A stretch of 5,547 bases of DNA from Bacteroidaceae bacterium (lineage in GTDB: Bacteria > Bacteroidota > Bacteroidia > Bacteroidales > Bacteroidaceae). The stretch spans positions 1 through 5,547 of the forward strand of contig JAGCWG010000278.1 in assembly GCA_017961965.1 (NCBI GenBank), written 5' to 3'. Made by a program: the position numbers and the translations under genes. The notes under the pieces were generated by a model. It was not told the origin of the DNA. It worked only from the letters and a program-made list of their open reading frames with translations, and did not search any database. Positions 1-5,547 of the stretch are shown here, piece after piece. Position 1 is the first letter of the stretch. Each line of letters opens with the position of its first letter.

Positions 1-1498
1 GATAAGAACCACCTACATCCTTATACAACTGAGTGAGCTGAGTAATTGCAGGAGTATATTTTGCGCTGAGTTCTTTCTCATGTCCATCCTCAAGCTTACC
101 AAATGCACGTTCACGAACCTTATCAAGAAGTTCCCAACCACGGTTTTCATTACCGAGGATGAACTCACACTCTGCAAGGTCGATATAAACATTTGCAAGA
201 CGCTTCCAGTAGAGGTTTGTTGGCTGGTGTACACCACCACCCCAGCCACCGCCCCACTGGCATGCGCTGGCATTACGCCAAAGCTTAAGCGACCAGATAG
301 AAGGTGCTTTCTCAACAGCTCCATTATGGAAGAATGACTTATCCTCAGAACCATCATTAGGAACTTTCTCTGCAAGATAAGGATTTACGCCATAGCAGTA
401 GTCAGACTTTGTGCCAGGAAGTTCATCAATCTTAGTGATAGGACCTGTACAAGCTGAACCATCACGACGCTTATCACCTTCCTCGTATGAAGCGTACCAC
501 TCCCATGAGAGGAAGAGAGAACCCCATCCTCCATTACCTGGACATGCACAATAGAACTTTGTGAACATACGGGAAGTCTCATTCTCCCATGTATTCTTAA
601 AGTCTGGCTGGTCAAGAACTACACCCCAGATAGCTTCCTTGCTCCAAACGCTTGCCATATCCCAAAGAGTTGTGAATGATGGATTCAACTCATACACACC
701 ACTATTGATTACTTGGTCAAAACAATCCTTAGCCTTCTGGATGTATTCCTTAACCTCTGGTTTTGTCATGTCATCACCACCAAGACGATAAGCAAGCCAC
801 ATATATGAGTCGCCAAGATATGTAAGAGCCATACCCTTAGTCACACGACCAAATTCACCATTGTAAGGTTTCCAATCAAGATCCTTGGCAGCTGCTTCAA
901 AGAGGTTGATGACCTCCATCCACATTGACTTGTCATCTGCAGGCTGAGCCTTCTCCTTTGTATTAGTATAGTTATCATTTGGATCCAATACTGGAACTCT
1001 ACGGAAAGTAGTAGTAAGCCAGTGATAGAAGAATCCCTTTACAGCATTAGCCTCTGCAATAACTTCCTTAGTCACCTGTGGATACACCTTGCTATCTGGA
1101 TTGTTCATTGCATCAATCAACTTGTTTGCACGATATATAGCTACGTATGCATGCTTCCATCCATTAAGAAGTTCGCCACTTGATGGATTCCAGTTCTGCT
1201 GCAACCAATCCTTATCCCAACCAGTTGCCTGAGTATCAAGCGTTGGGTGACAACCTGTGAAAAGGTTTGGTTTAAATCCCCAATCGCCATCACCACCTTG
1301 TTCACCATAAGGAACTATCAACTTATAGACGCCTGTCATACCCTTAAGGGCATTCTCGTCTGACAAATATGCGAAGTCATCTGAAACCTGTCCAGGTTGA
1401 TCCACTTCGAGGAATGCAGTATCATCGCACGAAGTCATTGTACCAAGTGCAAGAACCCCACATCCAAGTATTGAAATATATTTAGCAATATTTTTCAT
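1..1498 (-). CDS. SusD/RagB-like outer-membrane lipoprotein, glycan-binding partner of the SusC receptor; 3' end missing
   Basis: The minus-strand frame starts at ATG 1498-1496 and stays open to base 1, giving 499 codons; SusD proteins usually run about 500-650 residues, so only the C-terminal part should be missing. The N-terminus is a lipoprotein signal with lipobox TMTSC and acylated Cys24. Asp25-Asp26 after it suit the acidic surface-export signals of Bacteroidota lipoproteins. Family landmarks follow in order: FLEVDQPGQVSDD and GVYKL (about 29-60), YRANKLIDAM (122-131), EANAVKGFFYHW (149-160) leading to VPVL (168-171), a TPR-like helix pair at 225-271 ending in SGVYEL, YASYEEGDKRR (335-345), and RLANVYIDLAE (433-443) with VRERAF (461-466). 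The protein should sit on the outer face of the outer membrane as a lid over the SusC barrel and hand it oligosaccharide; substrate unknown. The 29-base gap after the receptor stop has no Shine-Dalgarno sequence but is A-rich, and the two genes are very probably co-transcribed. About 22 tryptophans in 499 residues is high and fits aromatic sugar stacking (inference). The gene symbol is left blank because only the family is certain. Confidence 0.96.
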   Translation of the reverse strand, partial: MKNIAKYISILGCGVLALGTMTSCDDTAFLEVDQPGQVSDDFAYLSDENALKGMTGVYKLIVPYGEQGGDGDWGFKPNLFTGCHPTLDTQATGWDKDWLQQNWNPSSGELLNGWKHAYVAIYRANKLIDAMNNPDSKVYPQVTKEVIAEANAVKGFFYHWLTTTFRRVPVLDPNDNYTNTKEKAQPADDKSMWMEVINLFEAAAKDLDWKPYNGEFGRVTKGMALTYLGDSYMWLAYRLGGDDMTKPEVKEYIQKAKDCFDQVINSGVYELNPSFTTLWDMASVWSKEAIWGVVLDQPDFKNTWENETSRMFTKFYCACPGNGGWGSLFLSWEWYASYEEGDKRRDGSACTGPITKIDELPGTKSDYCYGVNPYLAEKVPNDGSEDKSFFHNGAVEKAPSIWSLKLWRNASACQWGGGWGGGVHQPTNLYWKRLANVYIDLAECEFILGNENRGWELLDKVRERAFGKLEDGHEKELSAKYTPAITQLTQLYKDVGGSY

Positions 1499-1527
1499 GT
1501 TACAATTCTTTTTTGAATATTAGTTTA

Positions 1528-4500
1528 TTAGAAGTTCACACTAAGACCAGCCATAAATGTACGTGGCATTGGATAACGTCCTGTGTCGAATCCAGAATAA
1601 AGTACAGAACCCTGTCCTACTTCTGGGTCACCATACTTAGTGTATGGGCTAATAACAAAGAGGTTAGATGCTGCTACATATACACGAGCACTTTCAACTC
1701 CAAGATTCTTAACAAATGCCTGATTGCAAGTATAACCAACCTGAAGATTGCTCAGGCGGAGGAAGTTACCGTTCTTGATCCATGCATCACTTGCACGCAT
1801 ATTGTAGTTCTGGTCGATAGCACAAAGACGAGGAAGTGTAGCACCTGGATTAACAACCTTTCCATCCTCTATGTGAGCGACATTGTCATAGCTATCCTTA
1901 AGGATGTTAGGGAAAGTCTGGTCATCACCCATGTGTACAGTGCTAAGACGCATTGCAGAATAAGAGTAGATATCCTGTCCAAGTACGCCATTGAGATAAG
2001 CACTGAAATCCCAGTTCTTGTAGTTTGCACCAAGAGTAATACCAAATGTGAATGATGGAATACCGTTACCAAGAACCTCACGGTCAGACTCATCAAGAAC
2101 CTTATCGCCATTCAAGTCTTTGAACTTGAAGTCACCGACATGTACCTCATTGAAGTTTGCCTTTGGCTTACCAGAATCATCTTTATCCCAATAATCCTTG
2201 TATGCCTTAAGTTCATCCTCGTTCTGGATGATTCCATCTGTACGATAGCCATAGAAAGAACCGACAGCAGTACCCTTAGCAGAGTAAGAGTGGTCACCCC
2301 AGTGCCATCCGTTTGGATCACCAACGGCACCGACATTAGAACCATCGATAGTGTTCCACTTACCGTTACCACCCTCTGTATTTGTCATCATCAATGGGTC
2401 GTCAAGTTCGATCACCTCGTTTGTAAGTGTTGAAGCATTGATTCCTGCACTTATTGTAAGATCCCTATTGATACGCTTCTTATAATTTACAGCAATTTCA
2501 AGACCTTGGTTACGGATATAACCCTTGTTTGTATATACACTTGGGACACCAAGAGATGGATTTGGCTCATAATCTACAAGAAGGTCTCTTGTGTTACGAA
2601 CAAAGTAATCCATTGTAACATTCAAGTCACCATTAAGAAGACCTAAGTCAATACCAACATTGTACTGCTCATTTGGCTCCCACTTAAGGTCCATATCAAC
2701 TTCTGGAGAATAAATACCGTCTGCACGATTCATATTAGTTCCCAATCCCATCACACCATTCTCTGGATAATATGGGTAATAAACACCAACCTTCCATGAT
2801 GGAATAGCTGCACCATTGCGGATACCTGCATTACCTGTAAGACCCCAGCCGAGGCGGAGCTTAAGATTGCTGATTGCATCAACATCACGAAGGAATGGCT
2901 CTTCTTTGATACGCCATGCAAATGCTGCAGATGGGAAGTAACCGAACTTGTTGTTAGGACCAAACTTAGAAGAACCATCAGCACGCATAGTTCCAGTCAA
3001 GATATAACGATCCATAAATGAGTAAACAACACGACCGAAGTAAGACCTGCTCTTTTCCTCAACATTCAAAGCACCACTTGATGCATCTCTCTGTGAAGCA
3101 AAAGACATGTCGAAAATATTCTCGCTGAGGAAGCCCTTACCGCCAGCACCTACCCACTGACCATAGTATTTGCTTGATTCTGTACCAACCATTGCTGTTA
3201 CATTGTGCAAATCATCTGAGTAATTGTAAGTAAGGAATGTTTCCCAACTCATTCTATAGCTTGTTGAATGGTTAAGGCCTTTTGAGTATTCATTATCAAA
3301 ATACTTGCCATATTCCATATCTGTCAACGTACCATTCACATAGTTATAACGTGAATAGCCACCCTCTGAACGCTTATTATTTGTTCCATAGTAGTTAATA
3401 GAACCAATAGTCTTGAGAGAAAGACCCTTGAAGAATGTAATCTCAGCGAATGCGCTTACCATAGCACGATTGAAACGATTAGTCATGGCAGCAGCACTTT
3501 CCTTCTGAGAAGCGTATGGGTTAGAGAGGATTCTTGTGTTACCTTCCCAGTCGTCACTTGAAACGAACATCTGACCAGCGCCATAAGATCCATCAGGATT
3601 CTCTACATTTACATGCTGAACAGCATTACCAACCTTGTTATCCAAAACATAATCAAGTGTTGGAGCCCAGAAAGCGAAGTCACGAAGTGAAGATGTATTA
3701 CCATTATTACCAACACCAATGTTAGAACCGTTTGATGTACGATGAACAAAGTTCATGTCTGCACCGACCTTCAAATATTTTGTTGGAGTAGATGTAACAT
3801 TAGTTCTAACAGTAAGACGCTGCATCTGAGAACCGACAACAATACCCTTAGCATTAAGATAGCTTATTGACATTCCATAAGTTGACTTATCTGTACCACC
3901 TGTTGCAGAAAGACCATACTGCTGACGAATAGCTGTCTGTGTCATCTGATCCTGCCAATCGATGTAATTGCGCTGTCCATTGTACTGCTCGTTCCAAAGT
4001 GCATTATAAACGCCTGCGCCCTGATTCTTACGAGCTTCACGAACAGAAGCTGCATAATCCTCTATGCCAAGTGTCTCAAGCTTGTAAGGAAGAGTCTGAA
4101 TACCGAAATCAGCTGTGAGACTAACACGAGTCTGTCCCTTAGCACCATGCTTTGTAGTGATCATGATAACACCATTAGCACCCTCAGAACCATAGATAGC
4201 TGTTGCAGATGCATCCTTGAGGACTTCCAAAGATTCAATGTCACCAGGGTTAATAAAGTTAGCATTTGTTCCAACCTTTACTCCATCAACTACATAAAGT
4301 GGGTCAGCAGTACCATTGATAGTACCGATGCCACGAATACGTATAGCAGCGTTAGCATCAGGAGAACCATCCTGCATACTAACGATTACACCTGCAGCTG
4401 CACCCTGAAGAGCCTGACCAATGTTCACAGGAACCTTCTTCATCATCTGTTCACGGTCAACCGAAACGATAGAACCTGTCACATCGCTCTTCTTCATCGT

Positions 4501-4833
4501 ACCATAACCAACGACAACAACGTCGCCAAGGATTTCAGCATCCTCTTTAAGTTTAACAATAACACTACTTGCAATTGGTCTAACCTGCTGAGTAGTAAAA
4601 CCAATGTAAGATACAACAAGTGTCGCATTGTTTGGAACTGTAATTGTAAAGTTACCATTGATGTCCGCAACAACACCATTACTTGTTGAACCTTTCTCAA
4701 CAATTGCAGCGCCTACCAGCGGTTCACCGTCGGCATCAGCAATTACTCTACCCTTGATGGTTCGAGTTTGTGCTATGGCAGACGAAACAACCATCATACA
4801 AACCGCCATCAGAAACAAAATCTTTGTTTTCAT
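1528..4833 (-). CDS. SusC/RagA-like TonB-dependent outer-membrane receptor (glycan importer), complete
   Basis: This is a full 1101-residue receptor, from ATG 4833-4831 to TAA 1530-1528. A Sec signal peptide (residues 1-21, hydrophobic core 5-20) ends in AIA before Gln22. A carboxypeptidase-regulatory-like beta domain spans about 26-95 (GRV, PLVGA, NGNF, SYIGF). A TonB-box-like DVVVVGYGT lies at 104-112. The plug, about 115-234, carries IRIRGIGT (164-171), PLYVVDGV (178-185) and the SusC signature from DIESLEVLKDA (198-208) to IYGSEGANGVIMITTK (213-228); Glu217 stands where Arg is commoner. The rest is the beta-barrel, with family landmarks RADGSSKFG (617-625), FPSAAFAWR (633-641), LKLRLGWGLTGN (657-668), WEPNEQYNVGID from W718, an EF-like acidic loop D906-N908-D910-D914-D917, and the terminal YPMPRTF...F1101. 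It should import oligosaccharide into the periplasm using TonB-ExbBD energy, together with the SusD-like lipoprotein downstream. There is no N-terminal STN domain, so control by an ECF sigma/anti-sigma pair through the receptor is unlikely; a separate regulator is more probable. The frame is intact. The substrate cannot be deduced. Confidence 0.98.
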   Translation of the reverse strand: MKTKILFLMAVCMMVVSSAIAQTRTIKGRVIADADGEPLVGAAIVEKGSTSNGVVADINGNFTITVPNNATLVVSYIGFTTQQVRPIASSVIVKLKEDAEILGDVVVVGYGTMKKSDVTGSIVSVDREQMMKKVPVNIGQALQGAAAGVIVSMQDGSPDANAAIRIRGIGTINGTADPLYVVDGVKVGTNANFINPGDIESLEVLKDASATAIYGSEGANGVIMITTKHGAKGQTRVSLTADFGIQTLPYKLETLGIEDYAASVREARKNQGAGVYNALWNEQYNGQRNYIDWQDQMTQTAIRQQYGLSATGGTDKSTYGMSISYLNAKGIVVGSQMQRLTVRTNVTSTPTKYLKVGADMNFVHRTSNGSNIGVGNNGNTSSLRDFAFWAPTLDYVLDNKVGNAVQHVNVENPDGSYGAGQMFVSSDDWEGNTRILSNPYASQKESAAAMTNRFNRAMVSAFAEITFFKGLSLKTIGSINYYGTNNKRSEGGYSRYNYVNGTLTDMEYGKYFDNEYSKGLNHSTSYRMSWETFLTYNYSDDLHNVTAMVGTESSKYYGQWVGAGGKGFLSENIFDMSFASQRDASSGALNVEEKSRSYFGRVVYSFMDRYILTGTMRADGSSKFGPNNKFGYFPSAAFAWRIKEEPFLRDVDAISNLKLRLGWGLTGNAGIRNGAAIPSWKVGVYYPYYPENGVMGLGTNMNRADGIYSPEVDMDLKWEPNEQYNVGIDLGLLNGDLNVTMDYFVRNTRDLLVDYEPNPSLGVPSVYTNKGYIRNQGLEIAVNYKKRINRDLTISAGINASTLTNEVIELDDPLMMTNTEGGNGKWNTIDGSNVGAVGDPNGWHWGDHSYSAKGTAVGSFYGYRTDGIIQNEDELKAYKDYWDKDDSGKPKANFNEVHVGDFKFKDLNGDKVLDESDREVLGNGIPSFTFGITLGANYKNWDFSAYLNGVLGQDIYSYSAMRLSTVHMGDDQTFPNILKDSYDNVAHIEDGKVVNPGATLPRLCAIDQNYNMRASDAWIKNGNFLRLSNLQVGYTCNQAFVKNLGVESARVYVAASNLFVISPYTKYGDPEVGQGSVLYSGFDTGRYPMPRTFMAGLSVNF

Positions 4834-4847
4834 AATTTGGATTCTTG

Positions 4848-4874
4848 AGTTAGTTAGTTAATTAATAATTAATT
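4848..4874 (-). promoter_or_regulatory. AT-rich leader of the receptor mRNA with tetranucleotide run and palindrome
   Basis: Just upstream of the receptor start the plus strand has AGTTAGTTAGTTA (4848-4860), just over three copies of AGTT. It runs into AATTAATAATTAATT (4860-4874), a palindrome of two 7-bp arms around one central A. No Shine-Dalgarno sequence precedes the ATG, which is usual for Bacteroidota, where AT-rich unstructured leaders assist initiation. The role as a translation-initiation leader is inferred; the repeats themselves are seen directly. Confidence 0.4.
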
Positions 4875-4939
4875 TGTTTAACACTGTTTTTTGCTTATCT
4901 CATTTTAAGGAATCAAGTAACAATAGGTTTGCATCTACC

Positions 4940-4976
4940 ATAGGGAATAAACACGTTTAATAGGGAATAAACATGT
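4940..4976 (-). repeat. Pair of 17-bp direct repeats, 20-bp period; candidate activator binding site for the operon
   Basis: ATAGGGAATAAACACGT (4940-4956) recurs as ATAGGGAATAAACATGT (4960-4976), with 16 of 17 bases identical and the copies exactly 20 bp apart, about two helical turns. On the minus (sense) strand the core reads TGTTTATTCCCTAT. The pair lies 107-143 bases upstream of the receptor start. Two in-phase direct half-sites at about 20-21 bp are what an AraC-type DNA-binding domain uses, and PUL hybrid two-component regulators (HTCS) carry such a domain; that link is inference. No good -33 TTTG or -7 TAnnTTTG follows on the sense strand (the nearest is the weak TTACTTG at 4920-4914), which would suit an activator-dependent promoter. 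Confidence 0.6.
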
Positions 4977-5089
4977 TGTTTTGCAAACTACGGAATCTGT
5001 TCTTCCATGTTATTAGTCGGACGGTAGTGTTGATCATTGCATAGAGTGCTTTCATAACTACCAAACAGGGCGGTTTCATACAGGCTAAA

Positions 5090-5191
5090 TCATGTGAATA
5101 ATTCAATACATCTTTTCAATACATTAAATATCCATTTGATTAGTTTAGGTTTGTTCTGTTTTTCCCATGCAAGCCACATTGTGACAAACAT
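5090..5191 (-). CDS. Possible 33-aa leader ORF in the receptor 5' region (unrecognised)
   Basis: ATG at 5191-5189 opens a 33-codon frame ending in TGA at 5092-5090. The peptide begins MFVTMWLAWEKQ and ends KRCIELFT; residues 16-32 are an alternation of basic and hydrophobic residues that could form an amphipathic helix. I recognise no family. In its favour, the start lies about 30 bases below the predicted transcription start from the -7 motif at 5230-5237. Against it, the ORF is very short, has no ribosome-binding signal, contains a 10-bp direct repeat whose 13-base period shifts the frame, and AT-rich intergenic DNA readily produces such frames. It may be chance. Confidence 0.2.
   Translation of the reverse strand: MFVTMWLAWEKQNKPKLIKWIFNVLKRCIELFT
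5102..5124. repeat. Short 10-bp direct repeat TTCAATACAT
   Basis: TTCAATACAT occurs at 5102-5111 and again at 5115-5124, with a 13-bp period. It is AT-rich and short, so it could be chance or slippage-derived; no function is assigned. Confidence 0.5.
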
Positions 5192-5229
5192 GCCGACTGG
5201 ATTACTTAATTTTTCTTAAATGTTCATGG

Positions 5230-5237
5230 CAAAAGTA
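5230..5237 (-). promoter_or_regulatory. Bacteroidota-type -7 promoter motif TACTTTTG
   Basis: The minus strand reads TACTTTTGCC here, an exact match to the Bacteroides sigma-ABfr -7 consensus TAnnTTTG with the commonly following C. No TTTG -33 element sits at the usual 19-21 base spacing, so it would be weak or activator-assisted. Transcription would begin near 5223, giving the receptor a leader of about 390 bases that includes the direct repeats at 4940-4976. If the promoter is real, those repeats would be transcribed or would serve a second, nearer promoter. A second exact -7 match, TACATTTG, lies on the same strand at 5322-5315. Confidence 0.4.
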
Positions 5238-5265
5238 CGGCAAATAAACATTTTGCATTTGCTTT

Positions 5266-5327
5266 TTTGTTACTTTTTATAGCACGCTTTGTTACATCAC
5301 GCCCAAAAAGAGCACAAATGTAACAAA
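5266..5327. repeat. Three TTTGTTAC boxes: two direct, one inverted; candidate operator
   Basis: TTTGTTAC occurs on the plus strand at 5266-5273 and 5288-5295, a 22-bp period (two helical turns), and inverted as GTAACAAA at 5320-5327. The second and third extend to a perfect 10-bp inverted repeat, TTTGTTACAT (5288-5297) against ATGTAACAAA (5318-5327), around a 20-base spacer. The inverted copy overlaps the minus-strand -7-like TACATTTG at 5315-5322. It is not a terminator, because neither orientation has a U-tract after a GC-rich stem. A role as a repressor or activator operator is inferred from geometry alone. Confidence 0.45.
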
Positions 5328-5408
5328 AACATATTAACATTCGCTATGATTGTATTTTTGACACTAACGTTAAAAGGAGTTAAAATCTGCGTTTCTCAGC
5401 CAACATAA

Positions 5409-5463
5409 TTTAGGTTTTTCTTATCTACTTCTTAGGTTAACCATAGGTATCCCTTAGGTTTGC
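5409..5463 (+). repeat. Left array of degenerate 11-bp tandem repeats, consensus CTTAGGTTNNC
   Basis: Five contiguous 11-base units start at 5409, 5420, 5431, 5442 and 5453. The clearest are CTTAGGTTAAC (5431), CATAGGTATCC (5442) and CTTAGGTTTGC (5453); 5409 is TTTAGGTTTTT, and 5420 keeps only the CTTA start and fits poorly. A CTT phase persists weakly at 5464 and 5474. The unit is a conserved heptamer CTTAGGT plus four variable bases, one per helical turn. The array faces an inverted array of the same unit at 5488-5520. Confidence 0.65.
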
Positions 5464-5487
5464 CTTCATTTCCCTTACAAAACGTAG

Positions 5488-5520
5488 GGACACATAAGGC
5501 ACACCTAAGGGACACCTAAG
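5488..5520 (-). repeat. Right array of 11-bp tandem repeats, consensus CTTAGGTGTSC, inverted relative to the left array
   Basis: Three contiguous 11-base units read on the minus strand from 5520 downward: CTTAGGTGTCC (5520-5510), CTTAGGTGTGC (5509-5499) and CTTATGTGTCC (5498-5488). They share the CTTAGGT heptamer with the left array but have their own well-conserved GTSC tail. Paired with 5431-5463 they match at 19 of 21 heptamer positions but only about 5 of 12 spacer positions, so conservation is concentrated in the heptamer. A 24-base loop (5464-5487) would separate the arms. Confidence 0.75.
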
Positions 5521-5547
5521 AGGAACATTTCCGATTTATGACAAAAA

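Larger units (their letters stand above)
4834..5547. other. 714-base upstream intergenic region of the susC-like/susD-like operon
   Basis: No protein gene of normal size is convincing on either strand here; stops are frequent and the base composition is AT-rich. The region contains, from the receptor outward, an AT-rich leader, a 20-bp-period direct repeat pair, a possible short leader ORF, a promoter-like -7 motif, a TTTGTTAC box cluster, and a facing pair of 11-bp repeat arrays, each listed separately. No tRNA, rRNA, insertion-sequence end or U-tract terminator hairpin was recognised. The window stops before the next upstream gene, so its identity and orientation are unknown. Confidence 0.8.

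Noticed and set aside
13..615. Minus-strand frames at 13-375 and 385-615 with ATG starts
   Set aside because: They are out of frame with the SusD-like gene, whose own frame carries all the family motifs over the same bases.
1513..2055. 180-codon open frame on the plus strand antisense to the receptor C-terminus
   Set aside because: It lies entirely across the receptor 3' end, has low-complexity Thr/Ser/Ile/Cys-rich composition typical of an antisense shadow, and no recognisable domain; the minus-strand receptor explains the openness.
4147..4689. 180-codon open frame on the plus strand antisense to the receptor plug domain
   Set aside because: It is antisense to the highly conserved plug coding sequence and has a Thr/Asn/Ser/Cys-rich composition with no known motif; it is a codon-bias shadow.
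4848..4860. Phase-variable tetranucleotide repeat
   Set aside because: Only about three copies, outside a coding frame; too short to expect frequent slippage.
4957..5079. 40-codon minus-strand frame starting MKPPCLVVMK
   Set aside because: It runs into the 20-bp direct repeats, overlaps the other short frame region, has no initiation signal and no recognisable similarity.
5288..5327. 10-bp inverted repeat as a rho-independent terminator
   Set aside because: The stem is AT-rich, the loop is 20 bases, and no U-tract follows in either orientation.
5409..5520. CRISPR array
   Set aside because: Units are 11 bases, contiguous without spacers, degenerate, and occur in two orientations; no cas gene is present.
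5538..5547. ATGACAAAAA at the right edge as the start of a divergent plus-strand gene, or TCATAA on the minus strand as the end of an upstream gene
   Set aside because: Only ten bases are available; neither reading can be tested inside the window.

Overview
This window looks like the 5' half of a polysaccharide utilisation locus (PUL) from a member of the Bacteroidota, most probably a Bacteroidales/Prevotellaceae-type gut or oral bacterium. The evidence is a SusC-like TonB-dependent receptor followed at once by a SusD-like surface lipoprotein, the absence of Shine-Dalgarno sequences before the starts, AT-rich A/T-run leaders, and TAnnTTTG-type -7 promoter motifs. The genus assignment is an impression, not a demonstration.

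Both genes read on the minus strand. From right to left: a 714-base intergenic region (4834-5547) with no convincing protein gene but several ordered repeats; a complete SusC-like receptor (1528-4833, 1101 aa); a 29-base gap; and a SusD-like lipoprotein (start at 1498) that is still open at base 1, so its C-terminus lies off the left edge. Together they would form an outer-membrane glycan importer: SusC is the TonB-driven barrel and SusD the surface lid that captures the oligosaccharide. The cargo cannot be read from the sequence. No glycoside hydrolase, HTCS, SusR-like or sigma/anti-sigma gene is present in the window.

The unexplained signal is in the upstream region. From the gene outward it contains: an AT-rich leader with an (AGTT)3 run and a 7-bp-arm palindrome; two near-identical 17-bp direct repeats exactly 20 bp apart (4940-4976), a good candidate activator site; a possible 33-codon leader ORF (5090-5191) below a perfect -7 motif (5230-5237); three TTTGTTAC boxes, two direct and 22 bp apart, one inverted (5266-5327); and, most striking, two facing arrays of a degenerate 11-bp repeat, CTTAGGTNNNC (5409-5463 on plus, 5488-5520 on minus), which together form an imperfect 112-bp palindrome. 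The receptor pair itself is ordinary; the repeat architecture is what deserves a second look.
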